Of a stretch of DNA of 64,000 bases, positions 44,577-54,541 are shown piece by piece. The position numbers and the translations under genes are program-made. Source of the stretch: Marinobacterium rhizophilum DSM 18822 (GTDB lineage: Bacteria; Pseudomonadota; Gammaproteobacteria; Pseudomonadales; Balneatricaceae); the NCBI RefSeq assembly GCF_000378045.1, contig NZ_KB899094.1, positions 88,243-152,242 of the forward strand, in the 5' to 3' direction. Within the stretch, counting starts at the first letter, position 1, and each line of letters starts with the position of its first letter. The notes under the pieces were generated by a model. It did no database searches and was not told the DNA's origin. It saw only the letters and a list, made by a program, of their open reading frames with translations.

Positions 44577-45557
44577 ATGCATGGCTTGACAGGGCGCACC
44601 GCCGTCGGGTTCTGGGCGCTGACCATGATCAGTACGCTACTGCTGGGCAGTGTGTCGGCGCTGGCGCAGACGCGGGTCTACGCACTACCGGCGGGCTCGA
44701 GGCCCCATGATGTGGCGCCGGCACCGGATGGCAACGTCTGGTATACGGGGCAACGCCGGGGCGTGCTCGGGATTCTGAAGCCGGAGTCCGGGGCGGTGCG
44801 CGAAGTGCCGCTGGGAGAGGGTTCGGCCCCCCACGGTGTGATTGCGGGGCCGGATGGCGCGGCCTGGATCACCGATGGTGGCCTGAATGCCATAGTGCGC
44901 TATGACCCCGCCAGCGAGGCGGTCACACAGTACCCGTTACCGGCGAACCGGGCGCGGGCCAACCTCAATACCGCGGCCTTTGATGGCGACGGCAAACTCT
45001 GGTTTACCGGGCAAAACGGTATCTACGGCCGGCTCGACCCCGGCAACGCCGAGATGCAAGTCTGGGATGCACCCCGGGGGCGAGGGCCCTACGGCATTGC
45101 GGCTACACCCGAGGGTGAAATTTACTACGCCTCCCTGGCCGGCAGTCATATCGCCCGTATCGATCGCAGCACGGGTAATGCCATCCTGATTGAGCCGCCG
45201 CGGGCGGGGCAGGGGGCGCGCCGGGTCTGGTCGGACAGCAGCGGGCGCATCTGGGTGTCTGAGTGGAATTCAGGCCATCTCAGCCGGTTCGATCCGAGGG
45301 ACAATAGCTGGGCGAGCTGGAAGTTGCCCGGCGACAGGCCCCAGGCCTATGCCGTTTATGTTGATGCGCGGGACAGCGTTTGGGTCAGTGATTTTGGCGC
45401 CAATGCCGTGCTGAGTTTCAACCCGCAAACGGAAACCTTTATCGCCTACCCGGGCAGTGCCCCCGGTGCCAATGTACGGCAGATTCTCGGCCGCCCCGGG
45501 GAAGTCTGGCTGCCGGAGTCCGGGCTCGACCGGCTGGTGCTGATCCGTACCGACTAG
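44577..45557 (+). CDS. exported streptogramin-lyase-like beta-propeller protein
   Basis: A 326-residue protein with an N-terminal signal peptide (AVGFWALTMISTLLLGSVSALA). A six- to seven-bladed propeller of the virginiamycin B lyase/NHL type follows, with repeated blades such as PHDVAPAPDGNVWYTGQ, PHGVIAGPDGAAWITDGG and PYGIAATPEGEIYYASL, then RVWSDSSGRIWVSEW. The ATG at 44577 has GGGAGG 5 nt upstream and starts right at the signal peptide; earlier starts at 44547 and 44529 are less likely. Such exported propellers rarely degrade antibiotics, and a binding or sugar-lactone role is as likely. Confidence 0.82.
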   Translation: MHGLTGRTAVGFWALTMISTLLLGSVSALAQTRVYALPAGSRPHDVAPAPDGNVWYTGQRRGVLGILKPESGAVREVPLGEGSAPHGVIAGPDGAAWITDGGLNAIVRYDPASEAVTQYPLPANRARANLNTAAFDGDGKLWFTGQNGIYGRLDPGNAEMQVWDAPRGRGPYGIAATPEGEIYYASLAGSHIARIDRSTGNAILIEPPRAGQGARRVWSDSSGRIWVSEWNSGHLSRFDPRDNSWASWKLPGDRPQAYAVYVDARDSVWVSDFGANAVLSFNPQTETFIAYPGSAPGANVRQILGRPGEVWLPESGLDRLVLIRTD

Positions 45558-45731
45558 CGCGCCCGGGCCTGGCGGCACCGGGAGCGGAGCAACCGCCGCC
45601 TTTATACATTACTGCTGGCGAAAGTATGTATTGATACCGCGATATTGTTCAACCTAACCCCGCTTTACATACTTCAGGCAGGAGGGGTTTGCGGCCTCTC
45701 TGTGATAACTATAAAAAGCCAGGAGAAAAAG

Positions 45732-45944
45732 ATGGCAACACAGACTAGCGATCGACCTGTATCGCCCCCGGGAACTGGGGCCGGAGATGCGGAACGCGAC
45801 CAGGATCTGGAACGGCGCATACGCGTGTATGAGGAGCTGGAAGCCAGCGGTAACTGGCCGGGTGCCCTGGGTGCCACGGACTACACGGCGATAGCCCTGC
45901 TGACGATCGGGCTGTTGATCACGTTCTTTGTGTGGGGGTACTGA
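45732..45944 (+). CDS. small single-helix membrane protein paired with NCS1 permease
   Basis: A 70-residue protein. A hydrophilic charged N terminus (AERDQDLERRIRVYEELEAS) is followed by GNWPGALGATDYTAIALLTIGLLITFFVWGY, one C-terminal membrane helix. ATG 45732 has an excellent SD (AGGAGAAAAAG), and its stop is 2 bp before the start of the permease gene, so the two are surely cotranslated. I do not recognise a named family. By analogy with small subunits of secondary carriers it may be an accessory or stabilising subunit of the permease. Confidence 0.8.
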   Translation: MATQTSDRPVSPPGTGAGDAERDQDLERRIRVYEELEASGNWPGALGATDYTAIALLTIGLLITFFVWGY

Positions 45945-45946
45945 GC

Positions 45947-47425
45947 ATGTCATCGACGCAAAACGCCGAGCGTAAACTGGCCGCCGAGCGCGGCGACACC
46001 CCACTGCTGCCCAGCGAGCGGATGTGGGGTTTTTGGGAGTTCACCTACGCCAACTCCGCCCTGGCCATCGCCACCTGGGCATTCCTGATTGGCGGCGCCA
46101 CCGCACTCTTTGTGGGGGTTCAGGCGGGTATCGCCGCCATTATCATTGGCAACATCCTGGGTGTGCTGATCATGGCGCTGTCGACCTGCGTCGCCAGCGG
46201 CAAATACGGTACCGAGCAATTTACCTTCCTGCGAAGCATGTTCGGTGCCAATGGCAGCCGGCTGGTCTACCTGCTGGCGGTGGTCTTTCTGACCATGGGC
46301 TGGCTGGCGGTGCTGGGCCTGATGTTCGGGCGCTCCATCGACAGCCTGACCGGGATGGTTACCGAGCGGGCGGCAGAACCCCAGGGGCTGCTGGTCTACC
46401 TGGCGGCCTTTTTCGCCATTGGCCTGACCGCCTTTATCGTCGCCAGGGGGCCGACCTCGATCAAGGTGTTCAATACCATTCTCGCGCCGACGCTGGTCAT
46501 CATCATGGGCGTGATGCTGTACCTGATTTTTAGTAACAGCAGCTTTGCCGAACTCATGGCCTTGCCCGCGCTGGATGCCCCCTTCGAGGACAAGCAGCTG
46601 AACTTCATGATCGCGGTGGAAGTGAACATGGCGGCGGGTTTTTCCTGGTGGCCCTATATCGGTAACCTGGCACGCCTGAGCAAGAACCAGCGCACCGCCT
46701 TCTGGCCGAACATGATCGGTGTGTTCGGTGCGGCGGTGCTGGGTGAAGTGGTGGGCTTGCTGGCGGCGGCCCGGTTCGGCAACAGTGATCCGACGGTCTG
46801 GATGACGCAGATTGGCGGTTTTGCCTTCGGTATCGTGGCGCTCGGTTTTGTTGCCTTCGCCAATGTCACCAGCATGGCCAATATCCTGTACACCTCGATC
46901 GTGGGGCTGAGGCAGGTGGTCGGGTCACGCCTGCGGGCGCTGAAATGGGAACTGCTGGTGGTGCTGTTCTGCGTCGCGCCGGTGGTCATCATTTTCACGC
47001 TGCCCGGTATCTATGACGGCTTCTTTATCTTCCTGGTCTGGACCTCGGCACTGAACAGCGCGCTGGCCGGTATCGGCATCGCCGACTACTTTATCCTGCG
47101 CGGCCAGCGGGTCAGCCTGCGGCATATCTTTGCCCCGGCGCCGCAGTCCGCTTTTCGTTACTGGCACGGCTTTAACCCTGCGGCCCTGCTGGCGCTGGTG
47201 GCAGGCTTTGTCGTTTACGTGCTGATCTTCAATCCGCAGACCCTGGATAACGCGGCGGTCTTCGCCCTGGTATCGGCCTCCCTGCCGTCCTGCGCGCTGG
47301 CGGGCCTGGTGCATGTCGTCTTCACGCGGTTTTTCGTTGCCCGCACCGGCTGGGGTGACTATCCCAGGAGAGTGACTGAAACGCGTGAGCCCGCAGACAT
47401 GCAGTCGGCGGTGAGGGCTGAGTGA
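45947..47425 (+). CDS. NCS1-family (purine/cytosine-type) cation symporter
   Basis: A 492-residue permease with about 12 helices. NCS1 features are the N-terminal WGFWEFTYANSALAIATWAFLIGG, GNILGVLIMALSTCVASGKYGTEQFTF in helix 2-3, the substrate-site region VNMAAGFSWWPYIGNLARL, and ANVTSMANILYTSIVGLRQ. The typical GxxGAxxP-type start of allantoin/hydantoin carriers is not seen, so the substrate (nucleobase, hydantoin, thiamine precursor or a guanidino compound) is open. ATG 45947 lies 2 bp after a 70-residue membrane protein gene. A terminator follows at 47507. Confidence 0.85.
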   Translation: MSSTQNAERKLAAERGDTPLLPSERMWGFWEFTYANSALAIATWAFLIGGATALFVGVQAGIAAIIIGNILGVLIMALSTCVASGKYGTEQFTFLRSMFGANGSRLVYLLAVVFLTMGWLAVLGLMFGRSIDSLTGMVTERAAEPQGLLVYLAAFFAIGLTAFIVARGPTSIKVFNTILAPTLVIIMGVMLYLIFSNSSFAELMALPALDAPFEDKQLNFMIAVEVNMAAGFSWWPYIGNLARLSKNQRTAFWPNMIGVFGAAVLGEVVGLLAAARFGNSDPTVWMTQIGGFAFGIVALGFVAFANVTSMANILYTSIVGLRQVVGSRLRALKWELLVVLFCVAPVVIIFTLPGIYDGFFIFLVWTSALNSALAGIGIADYFILRGQRVSLRHIFAPAPQSAFRYWHGFNPAALLALVAGFVVYVLIFNPQTLDNAAVFALVSASLPSCALAGLVHVVFTRFFVARTGWGDYPRRVTETREPADMQSAVRAE

Positions 47426-47506
47426 TGGGGCGTCCGTCGTGAGCCGTGAATGCTGAGCCGTTATTAGTGAGGCGTGTTTAGAAATGACTAATTAGTGAGC
47501 AGTACA

Positions 47507-47544
47507 AAAGGGTGGCAGCGGTCTTGCGGACGTTGCCACCCTTT
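47507..47544. terminator. rho-independent terminator after the NCS1 gene
   Basis: AAAGGGTGGCAGCG (47507-47520) pairs with CGTTGCCACCCTTT (47531-47544) with one G-T pair, flanked by A-rich and T-containing sequence. Confidence 0.75.
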
Positions 47545-47599
47545 CTTGCTAGTAAGCTGGACGACGAATGACAGCCGGGTCAGCGATGTTTAGGACGGT

Positions 47600-47733
47600 G
47601 TAACCCATTATCGATATTATCAGCGCAGCAAGCGCACCCGGAAAATCTGATGGGTTACGCGGCGTTCGGGCCTCGCAATATTCGTTTTATTTCAGAAGAT
47701 TACGCCACTTCACCCATCCTACGCACAACGTAC
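47600..47733. repeat. degenerate TAACCCATC inverted-repeat element
   Basis: TAACCCATTA at 47601-47610, TGATGGGTTACG near 47649-47660 and CACCCATCCTACG near 47722-47733 repeat the half-site of the better preserved element at 56296-56464. It fills the gap between the NCS1 terminator and the LysR gene. Confidence 0.6.
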
Positions 47734-47795
47734 CTGAATTGGCCCGGGGAGGCGACCCTACAGTGACCTGTTCGCTTCGGTGGCGACGCTAGTGG

Positions 47796-48752
47796 TCAGG
47801 TTTGAAGGTCTCGCAACCCAGCATCTGTCTCCGTCTCGGTTTCCATCTGCTGGCGTATGCACCGGGCGAAGGCCTGGGCGGCACGGTTGCGTTCGCTCTT
47901 GCGATACGCCAGGTAAAACTGTTCGTGGTAGGAGAGGGTATATTCGAGCAGGGCCCGCATCTGACCGGCTTCGACCCAGCGGGCGGCGTAATGGGAGGGC
48001 AGGTAGCCGAGGTAGCCGCCGGACAGAATCATCAGGGCGATGCTCTCCATATGGGAGGCGGTGGCCTGGTGCCTGAATTCGATTTCCTGCGGCGGTTGCC
48101 AGTCGCGCATGTAGGATCGGCCGGCATAGGCGTGCTGGCTGATGCTGTCGGTGCTGAGCTCGCGCTCTGGCAGCTCGAACAGCGGGTGGCCTGCGCCGCA
48201 GTACAGTGTCTGCTGCTCGCGGAAGGTGGGAATAAAGCGCACGGAACTGTGCAGCCGGGACATGGGCGAGAGGATCACGTGGTAGTGCTCCTCCATCAGC
48301 CCCTGCAGCAGCTCCTGGGGGGATGACAGGTTGATATGCAGCTTCACTTCGGGCGCGAGCTGAGCAAAGTCGCCGATGCCCTGGTGCAGGTTGATCTCCT
48401 GGTTGCTGGCGATGGCATCGACGATGCCGAAGTGAACCTCGCCGATCAGCTGACCCCGGGTGCTGCCCACCATGCCGCGGAAGTTCTCGACCGCGCGAAA
48501 CAGGCTCAGCGAGGCCTCGAACACGATCTGCCCTTCTTCGGTCAGGTGGAATCCCTTGCGGCCGCGTTCGCACAGGCGCATGCCCAGACGATCCTCCAGC
48601 TGGCCGATCTGGATGCTGATCGTGGATTGGGAAACCCCCAGCTCGTCCTGCGCCGCGGCGAAGCCCTTGTTGTGCACGACAGCATGGAAAACACGCAGCA
48701 GTCGCAGGTCGAAGTCTGCCAGGTTCGGCAGGCTGTGATGGCGGGCGGTCAT
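47796..48752 (-). CDS. LysR-family transcriptional regulator
   Basis: A 318-residue LysR-type regulator. The winged helix-turn-helix is near residues 12-72 (FDLRLLRVFHAVVHNKGFAAAQDELGVSQSTISIQIGQLE), and the effector domain covers about 100-300. The effector domain is of the type near those controlling amine or amino-acid catabolism, but no inducer can be named. It is convergent with the NCS1 permease and divergent from the large cyclase/AAA gene. No strong SD is seen before ATG 48752. Confidence 0.85.
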   Translation of the reverse strand: MTARHHSLPNLADFDLRLLRVFHAVVHNKGFAAAQDELGVSQSTISIQIGQLEDRLGMRLCERGRKGFHLTEEGQIVFEASLSLFRAVENFRGMVGSTRGQLIGEVHFGIVDAIASNQEINLHQGIGDFAQLAPEVKLHINLSSPQELLQGLMEEHYHVILSPMSRLHSSVRFIPTFREQQTLYCGAGHPLFELPERELSTDSISQHAYAGRSYMRDWQPPQEIEFRHQATASHMESIALMILSGGYLGYLPSHYAARWVEAGQMRALLEYTLSYHEQFYLAYRKSERNRAAQAFARCIRQQMETETETDAGLRDLQT

Positions 48753-49006
48753 ATGCTTTTGCTCTTACCAAAGTAACTGTCAGTACAGCATTATTGCTCA
48801 ATGTTATGCGTTCAGCCATCGTGGCCTGATTGGCATCGGTTGTGGCGTCTGACAGGTCATGTTCGTACCGTCGACGCCGGCGCGATTCAGCGATGCCCCG
48901 GGACAGGCGGGCTATGCTGTTAATTGTTAATAACGGCCGCAACCCTCTGTCGACATCGACTGGGGCTTTGTGGCGTCTATGGCAGCAAACCAATTCGGGG
49001 GGGCCC

Positions 49007-52000
49007 ATGCGCTGTGCCGGCTGCGGGTTCGAAAATCCCAAGGGAGCCAGGTTCTGCAATCAGTGCGGTGGCGCCCTGGCGCTCAGCTGCCCCAGCTGCG
49101 GCCATACACTGAGGCCGACGGCCAAGTTCTGCGACGAGTGCGGAACTGGGCTGGCACAGACCGACGTCAGCGTGGTCGCGTCCGCGGATACCCTGGCGCC
49201 GATTCACTACACACCACAGCACCTGGCCGAACGCATCCTTGCCGAGCAGGCAGCACAGCGGATGCGGGGCGGCAGCGGCGGTGAACGCAAGATTGTCACC
49301 GCGCTGTTCGCTGACATGGCCGGTTCCACCGCACTGATCCAGAACCTCGATCCGGAACAGGTGCGAAACCTGATCGATCCGATACTGGCGCTGATGATGG
49401 AGGCGGTCCATCACTACGAGGGTTATGTCGCCAAATCCCTGGGCGATGGCATTCTGGCGCTGTTCGGTGCGCCCATCGCGCACGAGGATCACCCGCAGCG
49501 GGCGCTCTATGCCGCGTTGCGCATGCAGGAAGCGATGCACCGGTATGCCGACCGCGTGCGTCTGGAGCAGGAGATACCGCTGCAGATCCGTGTCGGTATC
49601 CATACCGGGGAAGTGGTGGTGCGCTCCATCCATACCGAGGATCTGCGTGCCGACTATGAACCGGTCGGGCAGTCCATTCACCTGGCTTCGCGCATGGAGG
49701 GGCTGGCGACACCGGGTTCCATTGTCGTCAGCGAGGCGACCCACCGCCTGGCCGAAGGCTATTTCGAGTTCAAGGCCCTGGGGGCGATCCCGGTCAAGGG
49801 CGTTGCCGAACCGCTCAGTGTGTACGAAGTACTGGGCAGCGGTCCGTTGCGCACCCGGCTGCAGATCGCCGCCCGCCGCGGCCTGGCACCTTTTGTCGGC
49901 CGCCAGCCAGAACTCGAGCAGCTCTCCAAGGCGCTGTCGCGGGTTCGGGACTCCCGTGGCCAAGTGGTCGGGGTGGTGGGGGAGCCGGGCGTGGGAAAAT
50001 CACGCTTGTTCTACGAGTTCAGGCCCCGCGCACAGCAGGACTGCCTGGTACTGGAAACCTTCTCGGTCTCCCACGGCAAGGCCTTTGCCTATCTGCCGTT
50101 GATCGAGCTGCTCAAGGCGTATCTGCAGATAGTCCCCCAGGATGACGAGCGTCTGCGCCGCGAGAAAGTGACCGGCAAGGTGCTGACGCTGGACCGACGG
50201 CTGGAAGACAGCCTGCCCTATCTCTTTTATTTGCTGGGTCTGGCCGACGCGAACGCATCGCTGGCGCAGATGGATTCGCAACTGCGCCGTCAGCGCACCT
50301 TCGAGGCGATCAGGCAGCTTCTGATGCGGGAGAGCCTCAACCAGCCGGTGGTGGTTATTTTCGAGGACCTGCAATGGCTGGACAGCGAAACCGGCCTCTT
50401 TCTTGATTATCTGATCGAGGGTATCGCAAGTAGCAGGCTGCTGTTGCTGGTCAATTATCGCCCCGAGTACCAGCACGACTGGGGAGGTCGCAGCTATTAT
50501 ACCCAGCTGAGGCTGAACCCCCTGGGGCGGGCCGAAGCCGAAGAACTGCTCGCATCCCTGCTGGGCGATGACCCGACGCTGGCCGCCATCAAGCCGCTTA
50601 TCATGGCGCAGACCGAAGGCAATCCGTTCTTCCTCGAAGAGGTGGTGCAGACCCTGGTCGAAGAGGGCGGACTGCTCGGCGAGCCCGGCCATTATCGGCT
50701 AGAACAGGCCCCTGAAACGTTGCATATCCCGACCACGGTACAGGGCGTGCTGAGTGCCCGTATCGACCGCCTCGCCGCGGACGAAAAAGAACTGCTGCAG
50801 ACGCTGGCGGTGATCGGCAAGGAATTTCCCTGGAGCCTGGTGTGCCAGGTAGTGGACCGGCCCGAGGACGAGCTGCGGCGACTGTTGTCTCGCCTGCAGA
50901 CCGGCGAGTTCCTCTACGAGCGGCCGGCGTTTCCGGAAGTGGAATATACCTTCAAGCATGGCCTGACCCAGGAAGTCGCCTACGGATCGCTGCTGACAGA
51001 ACGGCGCAACGCGCTGCACGAACGCAGTGCTCAGGCGATCGAGGCACTGTTTCCCGATCATCTTGAGGAGCGTTGCAACGAGCTGGCCCACCATTACAGT
51101 TGCAGCGGCAACGTCCTGAAAGCGGTGGAGTACCTGCAGCGTGCCGGCGAACAGGCGCTGCACCGCTCGGCCAATATGGAAGCGGTGGACCATCTGGGTT
51201 CGGCCCTGGAACTGATAGGACGTCTGCCCGATACGCCTGAGCGCCACGGTCAGGAACTGGGGCTGCAACTGGCGCTGGGCCCGGTCTGGATGGCCATCAG
51301 GGGCTATGCAGCACCTGAAGTCGAAACCACCTACAGCCGGGCGCTGGCACTCAGTCAGCAGTGTGGCGACGTGCCCGGGCAGTTCACCGCACTCTTCGGG
51401 CTGGATGCCTATTATCTGGTGCGGGGTGAACTGCAGGCCGCGCTGGATATCGCCGAGCCATTGCTGCAGCTGGCGGAGCGAGAGCAGGACAGTGGCCTCC
51501 TGCTGGAAGCCTATGGCAGTGTCGGCGCCGTGCTGATTCCGCTGGGCGAGCTGCTGTCGGCCCGGGACAACATGGAAAAGGGAATCGCCCTCTATGACCC
51601 CCGGCAGCACCGTTCCCATGCCTTCCTCTACGGTCTGGACCCTGGCGTGCTTTGCCTCTGCCTCCTGGCACTGACGTTTGAGCTGCTGGGGGAGTCGGAC
51701 CAGGCACAGCGCCGAAGCGATGAGGCCCTGGCCCTGGCCAGGGAGCTGTCCCATCCTGTCAGCCTGGCATTCGCCCTCGTATACAGCGCCGAAAATCATC
51801 TGTTCCGGCAGGAGGGGGAGGACGTGCTGTCCCGTGCCGATGCGGCTGTGGAGCTGTCGAGGGAACTGGGATTCAAATACTGGCTGGCCCACGGGAACAT
51901 TCTGCGGGGTTGGGCGCTGGCCGAACAGGGCGATCTGGACACGGGCATCGAGCTGATTCGCCAGGGGCTGGTAGACTATCGGGCGACGGGCGCCGAGATG

Positions 52001-52435
52001 TTCACGACCCATTTCCTCGGGCTGCTGGCCGATGCCCTCCTCAGAGCCGGGCAGGCCGGCGCTGCGCTGCAGGTACTCGATGAAGCGCTGCAGCGGGTGG
52101 GAAAAACCCAGGAACGGTTCTATGCGGTGGAACTCTACCGGCTCACGGGCGACTGCCTGCTGGCCGCGCCGGAGGCTCCTGAGTCCGGGGCCGCAGCACC
52201 CCAAACGCCCGAAGACTGTTTTCTCAAAGCGATCGACGTGGCACGCGGGCAGGGCGCAAGGCTGCTGGAGTGGCGCGGAATGCTGTCCCTGGCGCAGCTG
52301 CGGGTGCGGCAGAACCGGCCGGAGGAGGCGCAGGAGCTGCTGAAGGCCATCTGCAGCGCAGCGCCGGAAAACGACGACTCGGCCTGCGTCGGCGCCGCCA
52401 AAGCCTTGCTGGCACAACTGGACGGGGCGGGCTGA
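49007..52435 (+). CDS. zinc-ribbon, class III cyclase, AAA ATPase and TPR multidomain protein
   Basis: A 1142-residue signalling protein. It begins with two zinc ribbons (CAGCGFENPKGARFCNQCG and CPSCGHTLRPTAKFCDECG). A class III adenylate/guanylate cyclase domain follows (about 100-280; KIVTALFADMAGSTALIQNL, KSLGDGILALFGAP, IRVGIHTGEVVV). A STAND-type AAA ATPase comes next, with Walker A GEPGVGKSR near residue 325 and Walker B VVVIFEDLQWLDSE. The C-terminal half is TPR-like repeats (about 690-1130). The metal-binding Asp of cyclases is present in FADMAG. ATG 49007 follows a GGGGGGG stretch and starts exactly at the first zinc ribbon. The product and partners are unknown. Confidence 0.85.
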   Translation: MRCAGCGFENPKGARFCNQCGGALALSCPSCGHTLRPTAKFCDECGTGLAQTDVSVVASADTLAPIHYTPQHLAERILAEQAAQRMRGGSGGERKIVTALFADMAGSTALIQNLDPEQVRNLIDPILALMMEAVHHYEGYVAKSLGDGILALFGAPIAHEDHPQRALYAALRMQEAMHRYADRVRLEQEIPLQIRVGIHTGEVVVRSIHTEDLRADYEPVGQSIHLASRMEGLATPGSIVVSEATHRLAEGYFEFKALGAIPVKGVAEPLSVYEVLGSGPLRTRLQIAARRGLAPFVGRQPELEQLSKALSRVRDSRGQVVGVVGEPGVGKSRLFYEFRPRAQQDCLVLETFSVSHGKAFAYLPLIELLKAYLQIVPQDDERLRREKVTGKVLTLDRRLEDSLPYLFYLLGLADANASLAQMDSQLRRQRTFEAIRQLLMRESLNQPVVVIFEDLQWLDSETGLFLDYLIEGIASSRLLLLVNYRPEYQHDWGGRSYYTQLRLNPLGRAEAEELLASLLGDDPTLAAIKPLIMAQTEGNPFFLEEVVQTLVEEGGLLGEPGHYRLEQAPETLHIPTTVQGVLSARIDRLAADEKELLQTLAVIGKEFPWSLVCQVVDRPEDELRRLLSRLQTGEFLYERPAFPEVEYTFKHGLTQEVAYGSLLTERRNALHERSAQAIEALFPDHLEERCNELAHHYSCSGNVLKAVEYLQRAGEQALHRSANMEAVDHLGSALELIGRLPDTPERHGQELGLQLALGPVWMAIRGYAAPEVETTYSRALALSQQCGDVPGQFTALFGLDAYYLVRGELQAALDIAEPLLQLAEREQDSGLLLEAYGSVGAVLIPLGELLSARDNMEKGIALYDPRQHRSHAFLYGLDPGVLCLCLLALTFELLGESDQAQRRSDEALALARELSHPVSLAFALVYSAENHLFRQEGEDVLSRADAAVELSRELGFKYWLAHGNILRGWALAEQGDLDTGIELIRQGLVDYRATGAEMFTTHFLGLLADALLRAGQAGAALQVLDEALQRVGKTQERFYAVELYRLTGDCLLAAPEAPESGAAAPQTPEDCFLKAIDVARGQGARLLEWRGMLSLAQLRVRQNRPEEAQELLKAICSAAPENDDSACVGAAKALLAQLDGAG

Positions 52436-52643
52436 GTCCTGTTATCGGGGTTTGGGGTGGTGCGGGGGAGAGTGGATTGATGTCGGCACCTGGCGCGAAG
52501 CGGACATTGCAGGATTGGTTTAATGCCTGCCGTTGCCGGTGCATTTGTAGGTTGATGAAGATCCGAAGGAGCGTAATCCAGCTGCAAGGTTGCGCTCACC
52601 AATTGAATTCACAGTCGAAAGCGGAAGCTACTCTGAAACCAAA

Positions 52644-52673
52644 AAGGGCCGATGAGATAACTCATCGACCCTT
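52644..52673. terminator. hairpin terminator between convergent genes
   Basis: AAGGGCCGATGAG (52644-52656) pairs with CTCATCGACCCTT (52661-52673) with one mismatch around ATAA. An A-run lies on the left, giving U-run on the minus strand, so it can end the minus-strand GMC gene. It may also stop the plus-strand cyclase gene. Confidence 0.7.
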
Positions 52674-52674
52674 C

Positions 52675-52705
<31 letters not shown>

Positions 52706-52723
52706 TCAGCTTTCACCTATCGT

Positions 52724-54403
52724 TCAAACCTTGCGCACCGGTGTGCGGGGCCGCTGCTGGGTTTCCCAGCCGGGGACCAGGCCGACGTCGACGTCGGCGG
52801 GCGGCAGGGTGGGGCGGCCGCGAACCAGGTCTGATGCCCGTTCGGCCAGCATGATGGTGGGGGCATTGAGGTTGCCGTTGGTTTCGGTGGGGAATACCGA
52901 GGAGTCGATCACCCGCAGGCCGGCGATACCGTGCAGGCGCAGCTGTGAATCCACCACCGCCATCTCGTCTTCGCCCATCTTGCAGGTGCCGCAGGGGTGA
53001 TAGGTGCTCTCTAAGTTGTCCCGCACGAAGGCGTCGATTTCCTCGTCGGTCTGCACCTGGGGGCCGGGGGCGATTTCGCCGTCGTTGTAGGCGTCCATCG
53101 CCGGCTGGCCGATGATTTCCCGGGTCAGGCGCACGCATTTGCGAAACCCCTCCCGGTCTTCCTCGCGCTCCAGGTAGTTGAACTGAATCGCCGGATGGAC
53201 TTCGGGATCCGGTGAAACGGCACGCACGTGGCCGCGGCTTTTGGGCTTGTTGGGCCCGGTCAGTACCATGAAGCCGTGGCCCTTGATGGGGGCATTGCCG
53301 TCATAGCGCATGGCGGCCGGCAGGAAGTGGAACTGTACGTCCGGCCATTTCAGGCCCGCCTCTGAGCGGATGAATCCGCAGGATTCGAAATGGTTGGTGG
53401 CGCCCAGGCCATCCTTGCGCAGCAGCCAGCGGGCACCGATCAGCGCCTTGCTCAGCAGGTCCATCTTGCTGTTCAGCGTGATCGGCTGCTTGCACTTGAA
53501 CTGGATATAGATTTCGGCGTGGTCCTGCAGGTTTTCGCCGACCCCGGGAAGGTCGTGCAGCACCTCGATGCCGGCCTCGCGCAACACGTCTTTGGGGCCG
53601 ATTCCGGAGAGTTGCAGCAGGTGAGGCGAGCCGATCGGGCCGGCCGACAGCAGGACTTCGCGGTTGCAGTGCACGGTATGGGTGCTGCCTGCTCTTGAGT
53701 ATTCGACGCCGCTGGCGCGCTTGCCATCCAGGATGATTCTGCGGGTCATGGCATGGGTGATTACGGTCAGGTTGGGCCTGCCCATGGCGGGGCGCAGGTA
53801 GGCATTGGCGGTTGACCAGCGCACGCCGTTCTTGACAGTCATGTGCATGGGGCCGAAGCCCTCCTGCATCTGTCCGTTGCAGTCGCGGGTCTTGATATAG
53901 CCGGCCTGTTCGCCGGCATCGACGAAAGCGCCGTACAGCGGGTTGGCCATGTTGTTGCCGTTGTTGGTGTGCAGGGGCCCGCTGTCACCGCGGTACTCAT
54001 CGCCGCCAAGCTGCAGCGTCTCGGCCTTGCGGAAGTAGGGCAGGCAGCTCTGATAGCCCCAGCCCTTGGCGCCCAGGCTTTCCCATTCATCGAAGTCACA
54101 GGCATGGCCGCGAATGTACACCAGGCCATTGATCGACGAGGAGCCGCCCAGTACCTTGCCGCGGGGACAATGCACGCGGCGGTCGTTCAGGTGGGGCTCG
54201 GGGACCGTCTCGTAACGCCAGTTGTACTTTTTGGTGTTCATGGGCATCGAGAAGGCGGTCGGCATCTGGATAATCACGCTGCGATCGCTCCCGCCTGACT
54301 CCAGCAGCAGCACGGACGTAGCCGGATCTTCCGACATCCGGTTAGCCAGTACGCAACCGGCGGAACCGGCACCGATGATGATGTAGTCATACCGATTAGT
54401 CAT
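52724..54403 (-). CDS. GMC-family FAD oxidoreductase, choline dehydrogenase-like
   Basis: A 559-residue glucose-methanol-choline oxidoreductase. The N-terminal FAD motif is [20 protein letters not shown], and GMC signature 1 is [23 protein letters not shown] signature 2 is [16 protein letters not shown]. The catalytic His is in [12 protein letters not shown], and [17 protein letters not shown] is near the end. Overall it is close to BetA, so choline or another alcohol or amino alcohol is the likely substrate. No betB-betI is adjacent, and the divergent aldehyde dehydrogenase could oxidise its aldehyde product. ATG at 54403 is preceded by AAAGGGGTATCAAGC. Confidence 0.88.
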   Translation of the reverse strand: MTNRYDYIIIGAGSAGCVLANRMSEDPATSVLLLESGGSDRSVIIQMPTAFSMPMNTKKYNWRYETVPEPHLNDRRVHCPRGKVLGGSSSINGLVYIRGHACDFDEWESLGAKGWGYQSCLPYFRKAETLQLGGDEYRGDSGPLHTNNGNNMANPLYGAFVDAGEQAGYIKTRDCNGQMQEGFGPMHMTVKNGVRWSTANAYLRPAMGRPNLTVITHAMTRRIILDGKRASGVEYSRAGSTHTVHCNREVLLSAGPIGSPHLLQLSGIGPKDVLREAGIEVLHDLPGVGENLQDHAEIYIQFKCKQPITLNSKMDLLSKALIGARWLLRKDGLGATNHFESCGFIRSEAGLKWPDVQFHFLPAAMRYDGNAPIKGHGFMVLTGPNKPKSRGHVRAVSPDPEVHPAIQFNYLEREEDREGFRKCVRLTREIIGQPAMDAYNDGEIAPGPQVQTDEEIDAFVRDNLESTYHPCGTCKMGEDEMAVVDSQLRLHGIAGLRVIDSSVFPTETNGNLNAPTIMLAERASDLVRGRPTLPPADVDVGLVPGWETQQRPRTPVRKV

Positions 54404-54541
54404 GCTTGATACCCCTTTATTATGCTTGTTGGATGCCGGGCGTCCTGCCCTGGGCCTCTTGCCCTGCGCGATCGCAGCGGGTCCCGTGGACCCAGGTGCG
54501 CCGGCCTGTGCTGAGTTCCTATTCTTGATGAAGGGGTTTGG

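Noticed and set aside
48830-49006. Longer N terminus for the cyclase/AAA protein
   Set aside because: The extension is Arg/Ser-rich without conserved features and lacks an SD. The ATG at 49007 starts directly at the first zinc ribbon.
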